Below, piece after piece: positions 1-5,495 of a DNA stretch of 5,516 bases. Within the stretch, counting starts at the first letter, position 1, and each line of letters opens with the position of its first letter. The stretch comes from an uncultured Ruminococcus sp. (GTDB lineage: Bacteria > Bacillota_A > Clostridia > Oscillospirales > Ruminococcaceae), in assembly GCA_946629405.1 (NCBI GenBank), contig CAMOXW010000157.1, positions 1 through 5,516 of the forward strand. The letters run 5' to 3'. Made by a program: the position numbers and the translations under genes. Under the pieces are notes generated by a model that had not been told where the DNA came from, ran no database searches, and was given only the letters and a program-made list of their open reading frames with translations.

Positions 1-1152
1 GGTATCGAGGGGAGTAAGGTCGAAGGACTTGAAGCAGACGATGAGCTTGTTCTTGCACAGACGGGCTTCGGAATAGAGCTCATGAAAAAGCTCTACAAAA
101 CCGATGAAAACGAGATGCTTTCGCCCTATTCGATCAATTCAGCCTTCGGAATGCTCGCCAACGGCGCGAAGGGCGATACCCTCACTGAGATCGAGGATAC
201 CCTCGGTGGCATCCCGATCGAAAGGCTCAACAAGTATCTCTACACGCTCCGCAATTCTCAGCCGGATGAGGAGCATTGCAGGCTCGTCACCGCAAATTCC
301 ATCTGGGCAAGGAACGACCCGCAGCGTATTCAGGTGAATAAGGACTTCCTCCAGACCGATGTGGACTATTATGATGCGGAGTTCTACCTCGCGCCGTTCG
401 ACCAGACAACAGTTGATGCTATAAACAGCTGGTGCGGCAGGAATACTGACGGCATGATACCCGAGATCATCCAGAAAATTGAAGACGACGAGATAATGCA
501 CCTCATCAATGCAGTTGCCTTTGAGGCTGAATGGCAGGATAAATACGAATCTGACAATATTATCAAGAATTATAATTTTACCGCCGCAGACGGAAGCGTT
601 CAGTATGCCGAAATGATGAGCTCGACTGAGTACAATTACCTAAGCGGCGACAACGCTCAGGGCATCATGAAGTACTACGATGGCGGACGCTATGCTTTTG
701 CAGCGATACTTCCGGACGAGAGCATGACGCTCGGCGAGTATATCGGGCAGCTCACACCTGAGAGCCTCAATGCGCTGCTGAAGTCGCAGACCACAGATGA
801 GCCGATCAGGACGCTTATTCCTAAGTTCAAGAGCGAGTACAGCGTACAGCTTGAGGAGATACTTCCGACAATGGGAATGGAGCTTGTTTTCGACAAGTGG
901 AACGCCGATCTTTCGGGACTCAATGACGTACCGATACCGATGTATGTAAGCTCCGTGCTGCACAAGACGTTCATACAGGTCGATGAGGACGGCACAAAGG
1001 CTGCGGCAATAACAGATATTGCTGTGAACGAGTGTACAGCAGAAATGCCGCCCGAGAAGCAGCTTTATTTTGACAGACCGTTCCTGTACTGTATCGTGGA
1101 CACCGAGACTGCACTGCCGGTGTTCATGGGCACGCTCAATTCTGTAGAGTGA
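1..1152 (+). CDS. Serpin-family protease inhibitor, 5' end outside window
   Basis: Serpins trap serine or cysteine proteases by a suicide conformational change after cleavage of the reactive-centre loop. The frame is open from base 1. The ATG at 82 is internal, because codons before it already encode helix A (FGIELMKKLY) leading into LSPYSINSAFGMLANGAKGD. Further family signatures are INSWCGRNTDGMI (about 421-460), LINAVAFEAEW (about 502-534), the shutter/hinge stretch HKTFIQVDEDGTKAAA (961-1008) and the C-terminal FDRPFLYCIVD...VFMGTLN (1069-1140). The 383 visible residues cover essentially the whole serpin fold, so only a signal peptide or linker should be missing upstream. The hinge GTKAAAIT has the small residues expected of an inhibitory serpin, but with Lys at P13 and Ile at P9. 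Counting 15 residues from the hinge Gly puts P1 at Cys (1033-1035) and P1' at Thr. There is no C-terminal dockerin. Gut Ruminococcaceae serpins (siropins of Eubacterium siraeum) inhibit host neutrophil proteases; a similar role here is inference. Confidence 0.95.
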   Translation, partial: GIEGSKVEGLEADDELVLAQTGFGIELMKKLYKTDENEMLSPYSINSAFGMLANGAKGDTLTEIEDTLGGIPIERLNKYLYTLRNSQPDEEHCRLVTANSIWARNDPQRIQVNKDFLQTDVDYYDAEFYLAPFDQTTVDAINSWCGRNTDGMIPEIIQKIEDDEIMHLINAVAFEAEWQDKYESDNIIKNYNFTAADGSVQYAEMMSSTEYNYLSGDNAQGIMKYYDGGRYAFAAILPDESMTLGEYIGQLTPESLNALLKSQTTDEPIRTLIPKFKSEYSVQLEEILPTMGMELVFDKWNADLSGLNDVPIPMYVSSVLHKTFIQVDEDGTKAAAITDIAVNECTAEMPPEKQLYFDRPFLYCIVDTETALPVFMGTLNSVE

Positions 1153-1201
1153 AAATGAGATAAACTCTGACCTATTCTCTGTAAGGGGGAGATGATCCCG
1201 T

Positions 1202-1238
1202 AAAAAAGGCTTCCGTATTGTTTGCGGAAGTCTTTTTT
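1202..1238 (+). terminator. Intrinsic terminator of the serpin gene
   Basis: An A-tract (1202-1207) is followed by an 8-bp stem (GGCTTCCG at 1208-1215 pairing with CGGAAGTC at 1225-1232, one G-U pair), a 9-nt loop, then six T (1233-1238). It lies 50 bp after the serpin stop codon. The flanking A and T tracts mean it could also act on the opposite strand. Confidence 0.9.
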
Positions 1239-1250
1239 GACTAAGTATGC

Positions 1251-1276
1251 AAAAAGAGCGCCCTAAGGCGCTCTTT
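1251..1276 (-). terminator. Intrinsic terminator of the SGNH-dockerin gene
   Basis: A perfect 10-bp stem (AAAGAGCGCC at 1253-1262 with GGCGCTCTTT at 1267-1276) has a 4-nt loop. On the minus strand it begins 1 nt after the stop codon of the esterase gene and ends in a five-T run (1255-1251). Together with the hairpin at 1202-1238 it forms a double terminator between convergent genes. Confidence 0.9.
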
Positions 1277-1277
1277 G

Positions 1278-2615
1278 TTATTGTGCAAGAAATTCTTCAA
1301 GGGAAGCGGTTCCGTTGTCCTGTAAATATGCGTAGTAACGCAGGATAGCGGTTGCATCCTTGGCATCGCTTGAATCATCACGGTTTACGTCTGAAGTTCC
1401 TGACTGGAGCTCAGAGAGAATGGAAGATGCCGGGTCCTCGGAGATGAAGGTATAGTTCTTCAGCACAAGGCTTGCGTCACGCGCGTCGATCTTCTCGTCG
1501 AAGTTCACATCACCGGTCATGAGCTTTCCGGCAGCCTTCTTGTAGGTATCGAGGGCGATAGAGGGGTAATCCGAATAGTCGTTGAGGCTCTTGTAGATAT
1601 CAGAAAGAAGTCCGCTGTCATCGTGGAGGTCGCCGATAGTGTTGAGAATCGTTGCAGCGATAGCGAGGTGTCCCTTCTGATTGGGGTGGAAGTCTCTCTC
1701 CTCGCCGGGGAGCTGGATATTGGTGAAGTAGTTAGCGTGGCCGGGATTGGCGTTTGTCTGGGTAACGCCGTCAGCTATCGAGGTGAATTCGTAGTAAACG
1801 TCAGCTATCTCGATGTCCTCGACACCGGCGAGGTCAGTCCTGAACGTGTCAAGCACTCCCTTGAAGTTGCTGCGGAGCTGACCGATGAGAGAGGTGTATG
1901 ATGAGTCGCTGCCGTATTTTTCACTTATATATTCCGGGTCGATCTGGAGAGGCTGGTAGATAGTCTGAACGATAATGCGGGCGTTGGGATTGATATCCTT
2001 GAGCTCGTTGACAGCGGTCTGGATATTGGGGATCACCTTCTCGGGGATGATGCCCTCATACTTGTCTGTCTTGGTCTTGAGGTTATTGCAGAGTTTTTTA
2101 AGAGTTGAGATGAGCTCGAGTGCGTTAGTCGTATTGGAGGCAAAAGCCTGCACTTTATCGATATCGAGCAGTCTGAGCAGCTCGGAGACACTCGGGTCAG
2201 CCGGGATATCGGCAGCGGAATATCCGTCCTTGAGGAGCTTCTGCTCTGCTGCATAGGTGAGCAGATACTGTGCGGCATAGTGCATGAGGTCATTGCCGCC
2301 GATCGAGATAACTATGTAATCGGAGGAAGCAACGGCGTTTTTCTGCTCTGTGCTGAGCGAGCTGATGACATTCAGCATATCGCTGGTGGTATGGCCGGAT
2401 ACGGCGTAATTCTCATAGCCGCAGCCGAGGTAGTCAGCGCATATCTGAGCATAGGTATATTCGCTTGCCGGGTCAAGTCCATAACCGGCAGCGATGCTGT
2501 CTCCGAAAACAATGATAGCGGGGTCAGTGCTGTCAGCTCCGGCGGGAACAGCGTAAGCTCCGGCCGCAGGGATCAGCATAGCGGCTGAGATAATAGCGGA
2601 AATGAATTTTTTCAT
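1278..2615 (-). CDS. Secreted SGNH/GDSL hydrolase with C-terminal type I dockerin
   Basis: Likely a secreted carbohydrate or lipid esterase carried on a cellulosome-like scaffold. Numbering from the ATG at 2615 (445 aa): a signal peptide at 1 to about 22-27 (MKKF, hydrophobic core, AGAYA cleavage region); SGNH block I FGDSIAAGYG with nucleophile Ser40; block II Gly74 (YAVSGHTT); block III GGND 106-109 with oxyanion Asn108; block V DFHPNQKGH with Asp308 and His310. The C-terminus from about 368 is a dockerin with two calcium-loop/helix repeats, GDVNFDEKIDARDASLVL and SDVNRDDSSDAKDATAIL. Dockerins bind cohesins of scaffoldin proteins. A TTG at 2624 extends the frame by three codons but abuts the Shine-Dalgarno AAGGAG (2625-2630), leaving no spacer, so ATG 2615 (9-nt spacer) is chosen. 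The gene is probably monocistronic, with its own promoter and terminator. Substrate (acetylxylan, feruloyl ester, lipid or other) cannot be read from sequence. Confidence 0.93.
   Translation of the reverse strand: MKKFISAIISAAMLIPAAGAYAVPAGADSTDPAIIVFGDSIAAGYGLDPASEYTYAQICADYLGCGYENYAVSGHTTSDMLNVISSLSTEQKNAVASSDYIVISIGGNDLMHYAAQYLLTYAAEQKLLKDGYSAADIPADPSVSELLRLLDIDKVQAFASNTTNALELISTLKKLCNNLKTKTDKYEGIIPEKVIPNIQTAVNELKDINPNARIIVQTIYQPLQIDPEYISEKYGSDSSYTSLIGQLRSNFKGVLDTFRTDLAGVEDIEIADVYYEFTSIADGVTQTNANPGHANYFTNIQLPGEERDFHPNQKGHLAIAATILNTIGDLHDDSGLLSDIYKSLNDYSDYPSIALDTYKKAAGKLMTGDVNFDEKIDARDASLVLKNYTFISEDPASSILSELQSGTSDVNRDDSSDAKDATAILRYYAYLQDNGTASLEEFLAQ
1281..1514 (-). other. Dockerin type I domain
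   Basis: Two F-hand calcium-binding repeats, each with the pattern (G/S)DVNxDxxxDAxDAxxxL, span residues 368-387 and 408-427 of the hydrolase, followed by a short tail. The spacing acidic residues (Asp369, Asn371, Asp373, Asp377, Asp380 in repeat 1; Asp409, Asn411, Asp413, Asp417, Asp420 in repeat 2) are all present, so both loops look intact. The DAxDA style resembles Ruminococcus dockerins. Confidence 0.88.
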
Positions 2616-2624
2616 AAATGGCAA

Positions 2625-2630
2625 CTCCTT
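2625..2630 (-). promoter_or_regulatory. Shine-Dalgarno AAGGAG fixing the start of the SGNH gene
   Basis: AAGGAG on the minus strand lies 9 nt before ATG 2615 and 0 nt before the in-frame TTG at 2624. Only the ATG has a workable spacer, so the annotated protein should begin MKKF. Confidence 0.88.
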
Positions 2631-2655
2631 ACAGGGGAAATTCTTTTATTATATT

Positions 2656-2684
2656 ATTATATACCTGAAATCCGGTAATGTCAA
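2656..2684 (-). promoter_or_regulatory. Consensus sigma-A promoter of the SGNH-dockerin gene
   Basis: The minus strand reads TTGACA (2684-2679), a 17-bp spacer, then TATAAT (2661-2656): a perfect match at both hexamers and at spacing. Transcription should start near 2649, giving a leader of about 33 nt that holds the AAGGAG ribosome binding site. A promoter this close to consensus normally needs a repressor or other control, in keeping with the dyad just upstream. Confidence 0.93.
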
Positions 2685-2686
2685 GC

Positions 2687-2700
2687 GGGAAACGCTTCCA
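2687..2700 (-). promoter_or_regulatory. Candidate cre/LacI-family operator
   Basis: The minus strand reads TGGAAGCGTTTCCC, matching 12 of 14 positions of the CcpA catabolite-responsive element consensus TGWAARCGYTWNCA. The core GGAAGCGTTTCC (2688-2699) is a near-palindrome centred on CG, as is usual for LacI-family operators. It lies 2 bp upstream of the -35 hexamer, centred about 44 bp before the predicted start of transcription. A binding role and the identity of the regulator are inferred. Confidence 0.5.
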
Positions 2701-2735
2701 TGAGCGAGATAAGACTGATGCCGGACAATTCTTAG

Positions 2736-3488
2736 TTATTCTCCGCAATAGACGACAGCGGCGGCAGTGATGTTGTCCTCGCCGTTGGCGTTGAGCGCCT
2801 TTTTTATCAGCAGTTCGAGCCTTTCCGGAAGGCTTCGCGGCAGCTCCATGATCTCCTCCATATCAAGCGGCGAAACATAGTCAGACAAGCCGTCGCTGCA
2901 AAGCAGCAGCACATCGCCGTATTCAAGCCCGCCTTCAACCGGATTTATGTCTATTTTCGGGGGAGTATTGATGTTCCCGAAAGCCGGGAAGATAATATTT
3001 CTGTGAACATGAGTGCGGCGTTCGGCAAGGGTTATGGAGCCTTCCTCATACAAGAGCTGGACGAGCGACTGGTCGCGGGAAAGCTGCGTGAGTCTTCCCC
3101 CGCGGAAACGGTAAAGCCGTGAATCGCCGACATTGAATGAAAGCACACAGCCGCGTTCATCGACAGCTATCCCGCACAGCGTAGCCTGCATATTGTGCTT
3201 GTCGGGGTCGTCGGCGCTCAGTGAAGCGAGCTGTCTGTGAATTCCGAGCAGCTCAGAGGCAAGGTCTGTACGGCTGCTGTAGTGGAGCTCACTGAGCATC
3301 TCAAGGCAGGTGCGGGAGGCGACTTCTCCCGAACGTTCGCCCGAAACTCCGTCAGAAACGGCAGCTATGAACGGCTGTGTGAGAGTCTGCACCGACGAAC
3401 CTTCGTCTATAACAGTTTTTCCGATGAGTAGGGCATCCTCGTTATGCGGCATAATACCCTTGTCTGTCAGACCACAGCAATAATACAT
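2736..3488 (-). CDS. PP2C-family serine/threonine protein phosphatase
   Basis: A metal-dependent phosphatase (PrpC/Stp type) that removes phosphate from Ser/Thr, usually opposing a PASTA or Hanks-type kinase. It is 250 aa, the normal size for the bacterial single-domain form, with no membrane segment. Motifs: HNEDALL (Asn16, Glu17, Asp18), VSDGVSGERSGEVAS (Asp46, Gly47), FNVGDSRLYRFRGGRL (118-133), LSRDQSLVQLL (136-146), LLLCSDGLSDYV (194-205, Asp199) and GEDNITAAAV (236-245, Asp238 and Asn239). The metal-binding acids are all present. The Arg usually three residues before the NED Asn is replaced by Met13, and that segment is one residue short. It is third in the operon, 11 nt after the TatD stop; its GAGAGG ribosome binding site (3496-3501) overlaps that stop codon, suggesting translational coupling. 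No kinase gene is in the window. No clear terminator follows, so readthrough into the next gene is possible. Confidence 0.94.
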   Translation of the reverse strand: MYYCCGLTDKGIMPHNEDALLIGKTVIDEGSSVQTLTQPFIAAVSDGVSGERSGEVASRTCLEMLSELHYSSRTDLASELLGIHRQLASLSADDPDKHNMQATLCGIAVDERGCVLSFNVGDSRLYRFRGGRLTQLSRDQSLVQLLYEEGSITLAERRTHVHRNIIFPAFGNINTPPKIDINPVEGGLEYGDVLLLCSDGLSDYVSPLDMEEIMELPRSLPERLELLIKKALNANGEDNITAAAVVYCGE

Positions 3489-3499
3489 ATCATGACCTC

Positions 3500-4282
3500 T
3501 CAGTTCAATTCGTATAGTTCAAGCCCATTGCGGCACGTTATGTCAATAAGCTCCTGCACCGGTATGCCTTTTATTTCCGCGGCTTTTTCGGCGGTAAAGG
3601 CGATCATGGAGCTGTCACAGCGTTTGCCTCTGAACGGCACCGGTGCCATGTAGGGACAGTCGGTCTCAAGCACGAGCCTGTTGTCGGGGACAGCTCCGAG
3701 AGCGCGTATTGCTTTTTTTGCATTTTTGAAGGTCAGCACTCCGGTGAAGCCTATGTACATCCCGAGACTGATTATTTCCGCAGCAGTTTCGGCTGAACCG
3801 CTGAAGCAATGCACCACGCCCTTAGGACGGTATTCGCGCAGGATATTGACGGTATCCTCGCAGGCATCGCGGCTGTGTACGATTATGGGGAGGTCGAGCT
3901 CTGCGGCAAGTTCGAGCTGACACCTGAAAGCAGCTATCTGTTTTTCGCGGTCATAGCCTTCGTAATGGTAATCGAGCCCTATCTCACCGATAGCGCGGAC
4001 CTTAGGGCTTCTGAGGGCAGTTTCCTTCACAAGCGCGAGCTGCTCGGGGGAGAATTCTTCTGCAAATTCGGGGTGTATCCCGGCAGCGGAGTAGATATAG
4101 CCGTACTGCTCCGCGAGCGCAAGGTTCCCGACCGTGTCCTCCGCGCATGAGGCAGCAAGCATGACATACCTCACGCCCATATCCGGGAGTCTCGCAAGGA
4201 GCTCGCTGCGGTCGTCATCGAAGGCAGGGTCGGTGTAGTGAGCGTGGGTGTCAAAGATCCCTGTATACTGCATATCAGTCAT
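3500..4282 (-). CDS. tatD: TatD-family metal-dependent hydrolase (DNase)
   Basis: Cytosolic TIM-barrel amidohydrolase-fold enzyme. Family members such as E. coli TatD are 3'-5' exonucleases on DNA/RNA, linked to DNA repair and quality control. It is 260 aa, the usual length. All metal ligands are visible: DTHAH (His13, His15), AAGIHPE (His70), IGEIGLDYHY (Glu100), IVHSRDA (His136), VVHCFSGS (His158) and LETDCPYMAP (Asp208). The RGKR motif (218-221) follows. Two starts are possible. ATG 4282 overlaps the upstream gene by 8 bp but is only 3 nt from the GGAG (4286-4289). ATG 4273 (Met4) has a 12-nt spacer and gives MQYTGIFDTHAH, closer to the family's usual N-terminus. The overlap or 1-nt gap implies translational coupling with the upstream LCP-like gene. 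The link to the neighbouring membrane protein and phosphatase is not obvious from function. Confidence 0.95.
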   Translation of the reverse strand: MTDMQYTGIFDTHAHYTDPAFDDDRSELLARLPDMGVRYVMLAASCAEDTVGNLALAEQYGYIYSAAGIHPEFAEEFSPEQLALVKETALRSPKVRAIGEIGLDYHYEGYDREKQIAAFRCQLELAAELDLPIIVHSRDACEDTVNILREYRPKGVVHCFSGSAETAAEIISLGMYIGFTGVLTFKNAKKAIRALGAVPDNRLVLETDCPYMAPVPFRGKRCDSSMIAFTAEKAAEIKGIPVQELIDITCRNGLELYELN

Positions 4283-5192
4283 TATCTCCGTCGTTGAAAT
4301 AATCCTTCAGGCTGCTGCTGACGAAATTCTCGCTCGGGAGGAAATCGTTTCCTGAGACAGTTCCGTCGAGAGTGAGCCAAGTTGCGAGGGTGTGATTGCT
4401 GGTAGGTGAGATGCTTCCGAAGGAATACTTGATCGCAGACTTTTTCTTGTTATAGTCGTTGATAGTGATATTTGTAAGCTTGGCACGACTGCTGAGGGAG
4501 GCGTAATAGGTGTCGATATTCTGGGAAAGAACGTCGCCGCCGATGCCCTTGACTATCTCACTTGCGACGTAAGCAGCTTTGTAGGCTCTTTCGGGCTCAC
4601 CGCCGTTGAATTTATTGTAGGTCAGGTATTTTATAACGAGCTCGCTGTCGAGGGATTCAGATGAGCCGTCGCCTTCGAAGCTTGCGAGCGGGATATCGAC
4701 AGGGATGGTGACGCTGCCGTTGATATCGCAGATATACTTGAACGAATCGTGGTCAAGGACCATATATTTATCGAAGTCGATACTGAGTGCCTCATTCACG
4801 AATTCGACTGCAGCAGGAGCACCGCCGTGTTCGTACTCATCCTTCAGAGATATCTGAGCTTTCTTGCTTTCGGAGTAGCATATCGAATTTGAGGGGATGC
4901 CTACAAAGAGTATCTTTTTAGCCTCAAAGGGGACAGAGCGCATGAGGACGAAGGTCGTTGAGGCTCTGCCGCTTGACTGGTCGTCGTAGATAAAGAGGAC
5001 GGTGTGGTTATCCTCGGGGGAGAGGACGACGTTGGGGGTGCGAGTCGGGGGCTCCTTTGGTTTTTTATCGCCCGGGCGGATGCGAAGGTATATGTAGAAG
5101 GCGATGCCTCCGATAATTATGAGGCTGATGAATACGGTGACGAGGAAGGGAATAGCGATCCTTCCGGCTTTTTTATGGGATTTTTCTGACAT
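4275..5192 (-). CDS. Divergent LCP (LytR-CpsA-Psr)-like membrane-anchored protein
   Basis: 305 aa with a Lys-rich cytoplasmic N-terminus, one transmembrane helix (about 12-36), a Pro-rich linker (40-57, RPGDKKPKEPPTRTP) and an extracytoplasmic domain. The domain has the order of LCP landmarks: TVLFIYDD (64-71), GRASTTFVLMRSVP (75-88), ILFVGIPSNS (94-103), LKDEYEHGGAPAAVEFVNEAL (116-136), FDKYMVLDHDSFKYICDINGSV (140-161) and LDSELVIKYLTYN (181-193). LCP enzymes attach teichoic acids or other glycopolymers to peptidoglycan. Here the defining catalytic positions are altered: RSDT is RAST, IPRDT is IPSNS, YVRYR is YLTYN, and the GDxxRxxRQ segment is GGEPERAYKAA. It may therefore be a non-catalytic or altered-specificity member; this alignment was made by eye. 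Start at ATG 5192 is supported by AAAGGAG 10 nt upstream (5203-5209). It is first in an operon with tatD and the phosphatase. Confidence 0.62.
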   Translation of the reverse strand: MSEKSHKKAGRIAIPFLVTVFISLIIIGGIAFYIYLRIRPGDKKPKEPPTRTPNVVLSPEDNHTVLFIYDDQSSGRASTTFVLMRSVPFEAKKILFVGIPSNSICYSESKKAQISLKDEYEHGGAPAAVEFVNEALSIDFDKYMVLDHDSFKYICDINGSVTIPVDIPLASFEGDGSSESLDSELVIKYLTYNKFNGGEPERAYKAAYVASEIVKGIGGDVLSQNIDTYYASLSSRAKLTNITINDYNKKKSAIKYSFGSISPTSNHTLATWLTLDGTVSGNDFLPSENFVSSSLKDYFNDGDND

Positions 5193-5220
5193 TTTGTATA
5201 CTCTCCTTTGCTATATTACA

Positions 5221-5236
5221 GCCGGTATATACCGGC
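5221..5236. repeat. Perfect 16-bp palindrome in the operon leader
   Basis: GCCGGTATATACCGGC is identical to its reverse complement. It sits 12 bp upstream of the Shine-Dalgarno of the LCP-like gene. It could be a dimer-binding operator overlapping a promoter (its centre TATATA could be a -10) or part of a leader structure. The half-site TACCGGC recurs at 5501-5507, at the predicted start of the rightward transcript. Confidence 0.6.
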
Positions 5237-5333
5237 GTGAAAATATTCAGAACCAATGAATGAAAAAGTTTTTCCAAATACGGTTGTTCAAAATCTGCCC
5301 GCAAAGCAGCGCTTATCAACATACTTTTCAACT

Positions 5334-5350
5334 TTTTCAACAGTTGAAAA
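5334..5350. repeat. Inverted repeat 1 (8-1-8)
   Basis: TTTTCAACAGTTGAAAA: perfect 8-bp arms around a single central A at 5342. The half-site TTCAAC is also present just upstream at 5327-5332, 9 bp from the copy at 5336-5341. Confidence 0.7.
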
Positions 5351-5375
5351 CCGGTGCGAATTTATTAACACAAAA

Positions 5376-5392
5376 TTCAACAGACTGTTGAA
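5376..5392. repeat. Inverted repeat 2 (8-1-8)
   Basis: TTCAACAGACTGTTGAA: perfect 8-bp arms around a single central A at 5384. It uses the same TTCAAC hexamer as inverted repeat 1 but with 5 rather than 1 bp between the facing hexamers. The two centres are 42 bp apart, about four helical turns. Confidence 0.7.
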
Positions 5393-5451
5393 ATGTCCAC
5401 AGCGGTCAGAACATGATAACTAAAAATCTACTCTGCAAATTGTGTATGTGT

Positions 5452-5475
5452 TTTTGCATAAAATTACTTGCAAAA
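5452..5475. repeat. Inverted repeat overlapping the rightward -35
   Basis: TTTTGCA (5452-5458) and TGCAAAA (5469-5475) are perfect inverted copies separated by 10 bp, and the right arm overlaps the -35 hexamer. A further TGCAAAT lies at 5434-5440. It is a possible operator; short arms in AT-rich DNA make chance plausible. Confidence 0.35.
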
Positions 5476-5495
5476 TTCTGTGAATGTGGTATAAT
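5468..5495 (+). promoter_or_regulatory. Rightward extended -10 sigma-A promoter
   Basis: TTGCAA (5468-5473, 4 of 6 to TTGACA), a 16-bp spacer, then a perfect TATAAT (5490-5495) preceded by the extended -10 element TG (TGGTATAAT). Transcription should start near 5502 and run out of the window, so the gene it serves is not visible. Confidence 0.82.

Larger units (their letters stand above)
5313..5402. promoter_or_regulatory. Cluster of DnaA-box-like 9-mers, candidate oriC/dnaA-type region
   Basis: Against the DnaA box TTATCCACA the stretch contains TTATCAACA (5313-5321, one mismatch), TTTTCAACA (5334-5342, two), TTATTAACA (5362-5370, two) and ATGTCCACA (5393-5401, two). More distant forms are TTTTCAACT (5325-5333 and, on the minus strand, 5342-5350). 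There is no exact box. Such clusters in AT-rich DNA between divergent genes are typical of Firmicute origins, but could also be a regulator's repeated site. Confidence 0.38.

Noticed and set aside
139..501. Antisense and out-of-frame open frames within the serpin, SGNH, PP2C and TatD genes
   Set aside because: They lie wholly inside strongly supported genes, show no recognisable domain and have low-complexity composition typical of shadow frames.
82..1152. ATG at 82 as the start of the serpin
   Set aside because: The frame is open back to base 1 and the codons before 82 encode conserved helix A sequence; no ribosome binding site precedes the ATG.
2616..2624. TTG at 2624 as the start of the SGNH hydrolase
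   Set aside because: The Shine-Dalgarno AAGGAG directly abuts it with no spacer; ATG 2615 has a 9-nt spacer and gives a normal signal peptide.
2701..2735. Terminator after the PP2C gene
   Set aside because: No stem followed by a T-run is visible; the AAGCG/CGCTT dyad nearby has no T-tract and fits an operator better.
5213..5241. TAATAT with an upstream TTCACG as promoter of the LCP-like operon
   Set aside because: Both hexamers match only 4 of 6 and the start would fall inside the Shine-Dalgarno sequence, leaving no leader.
5371..5478. CAAAATTC direct repeat spaced exactly 100 bp (5371 and 5471)
   Set aside because: An 8-mer of A/T-rich composition is easily repeated by chance in this region, and neither copy lies in a shared context.
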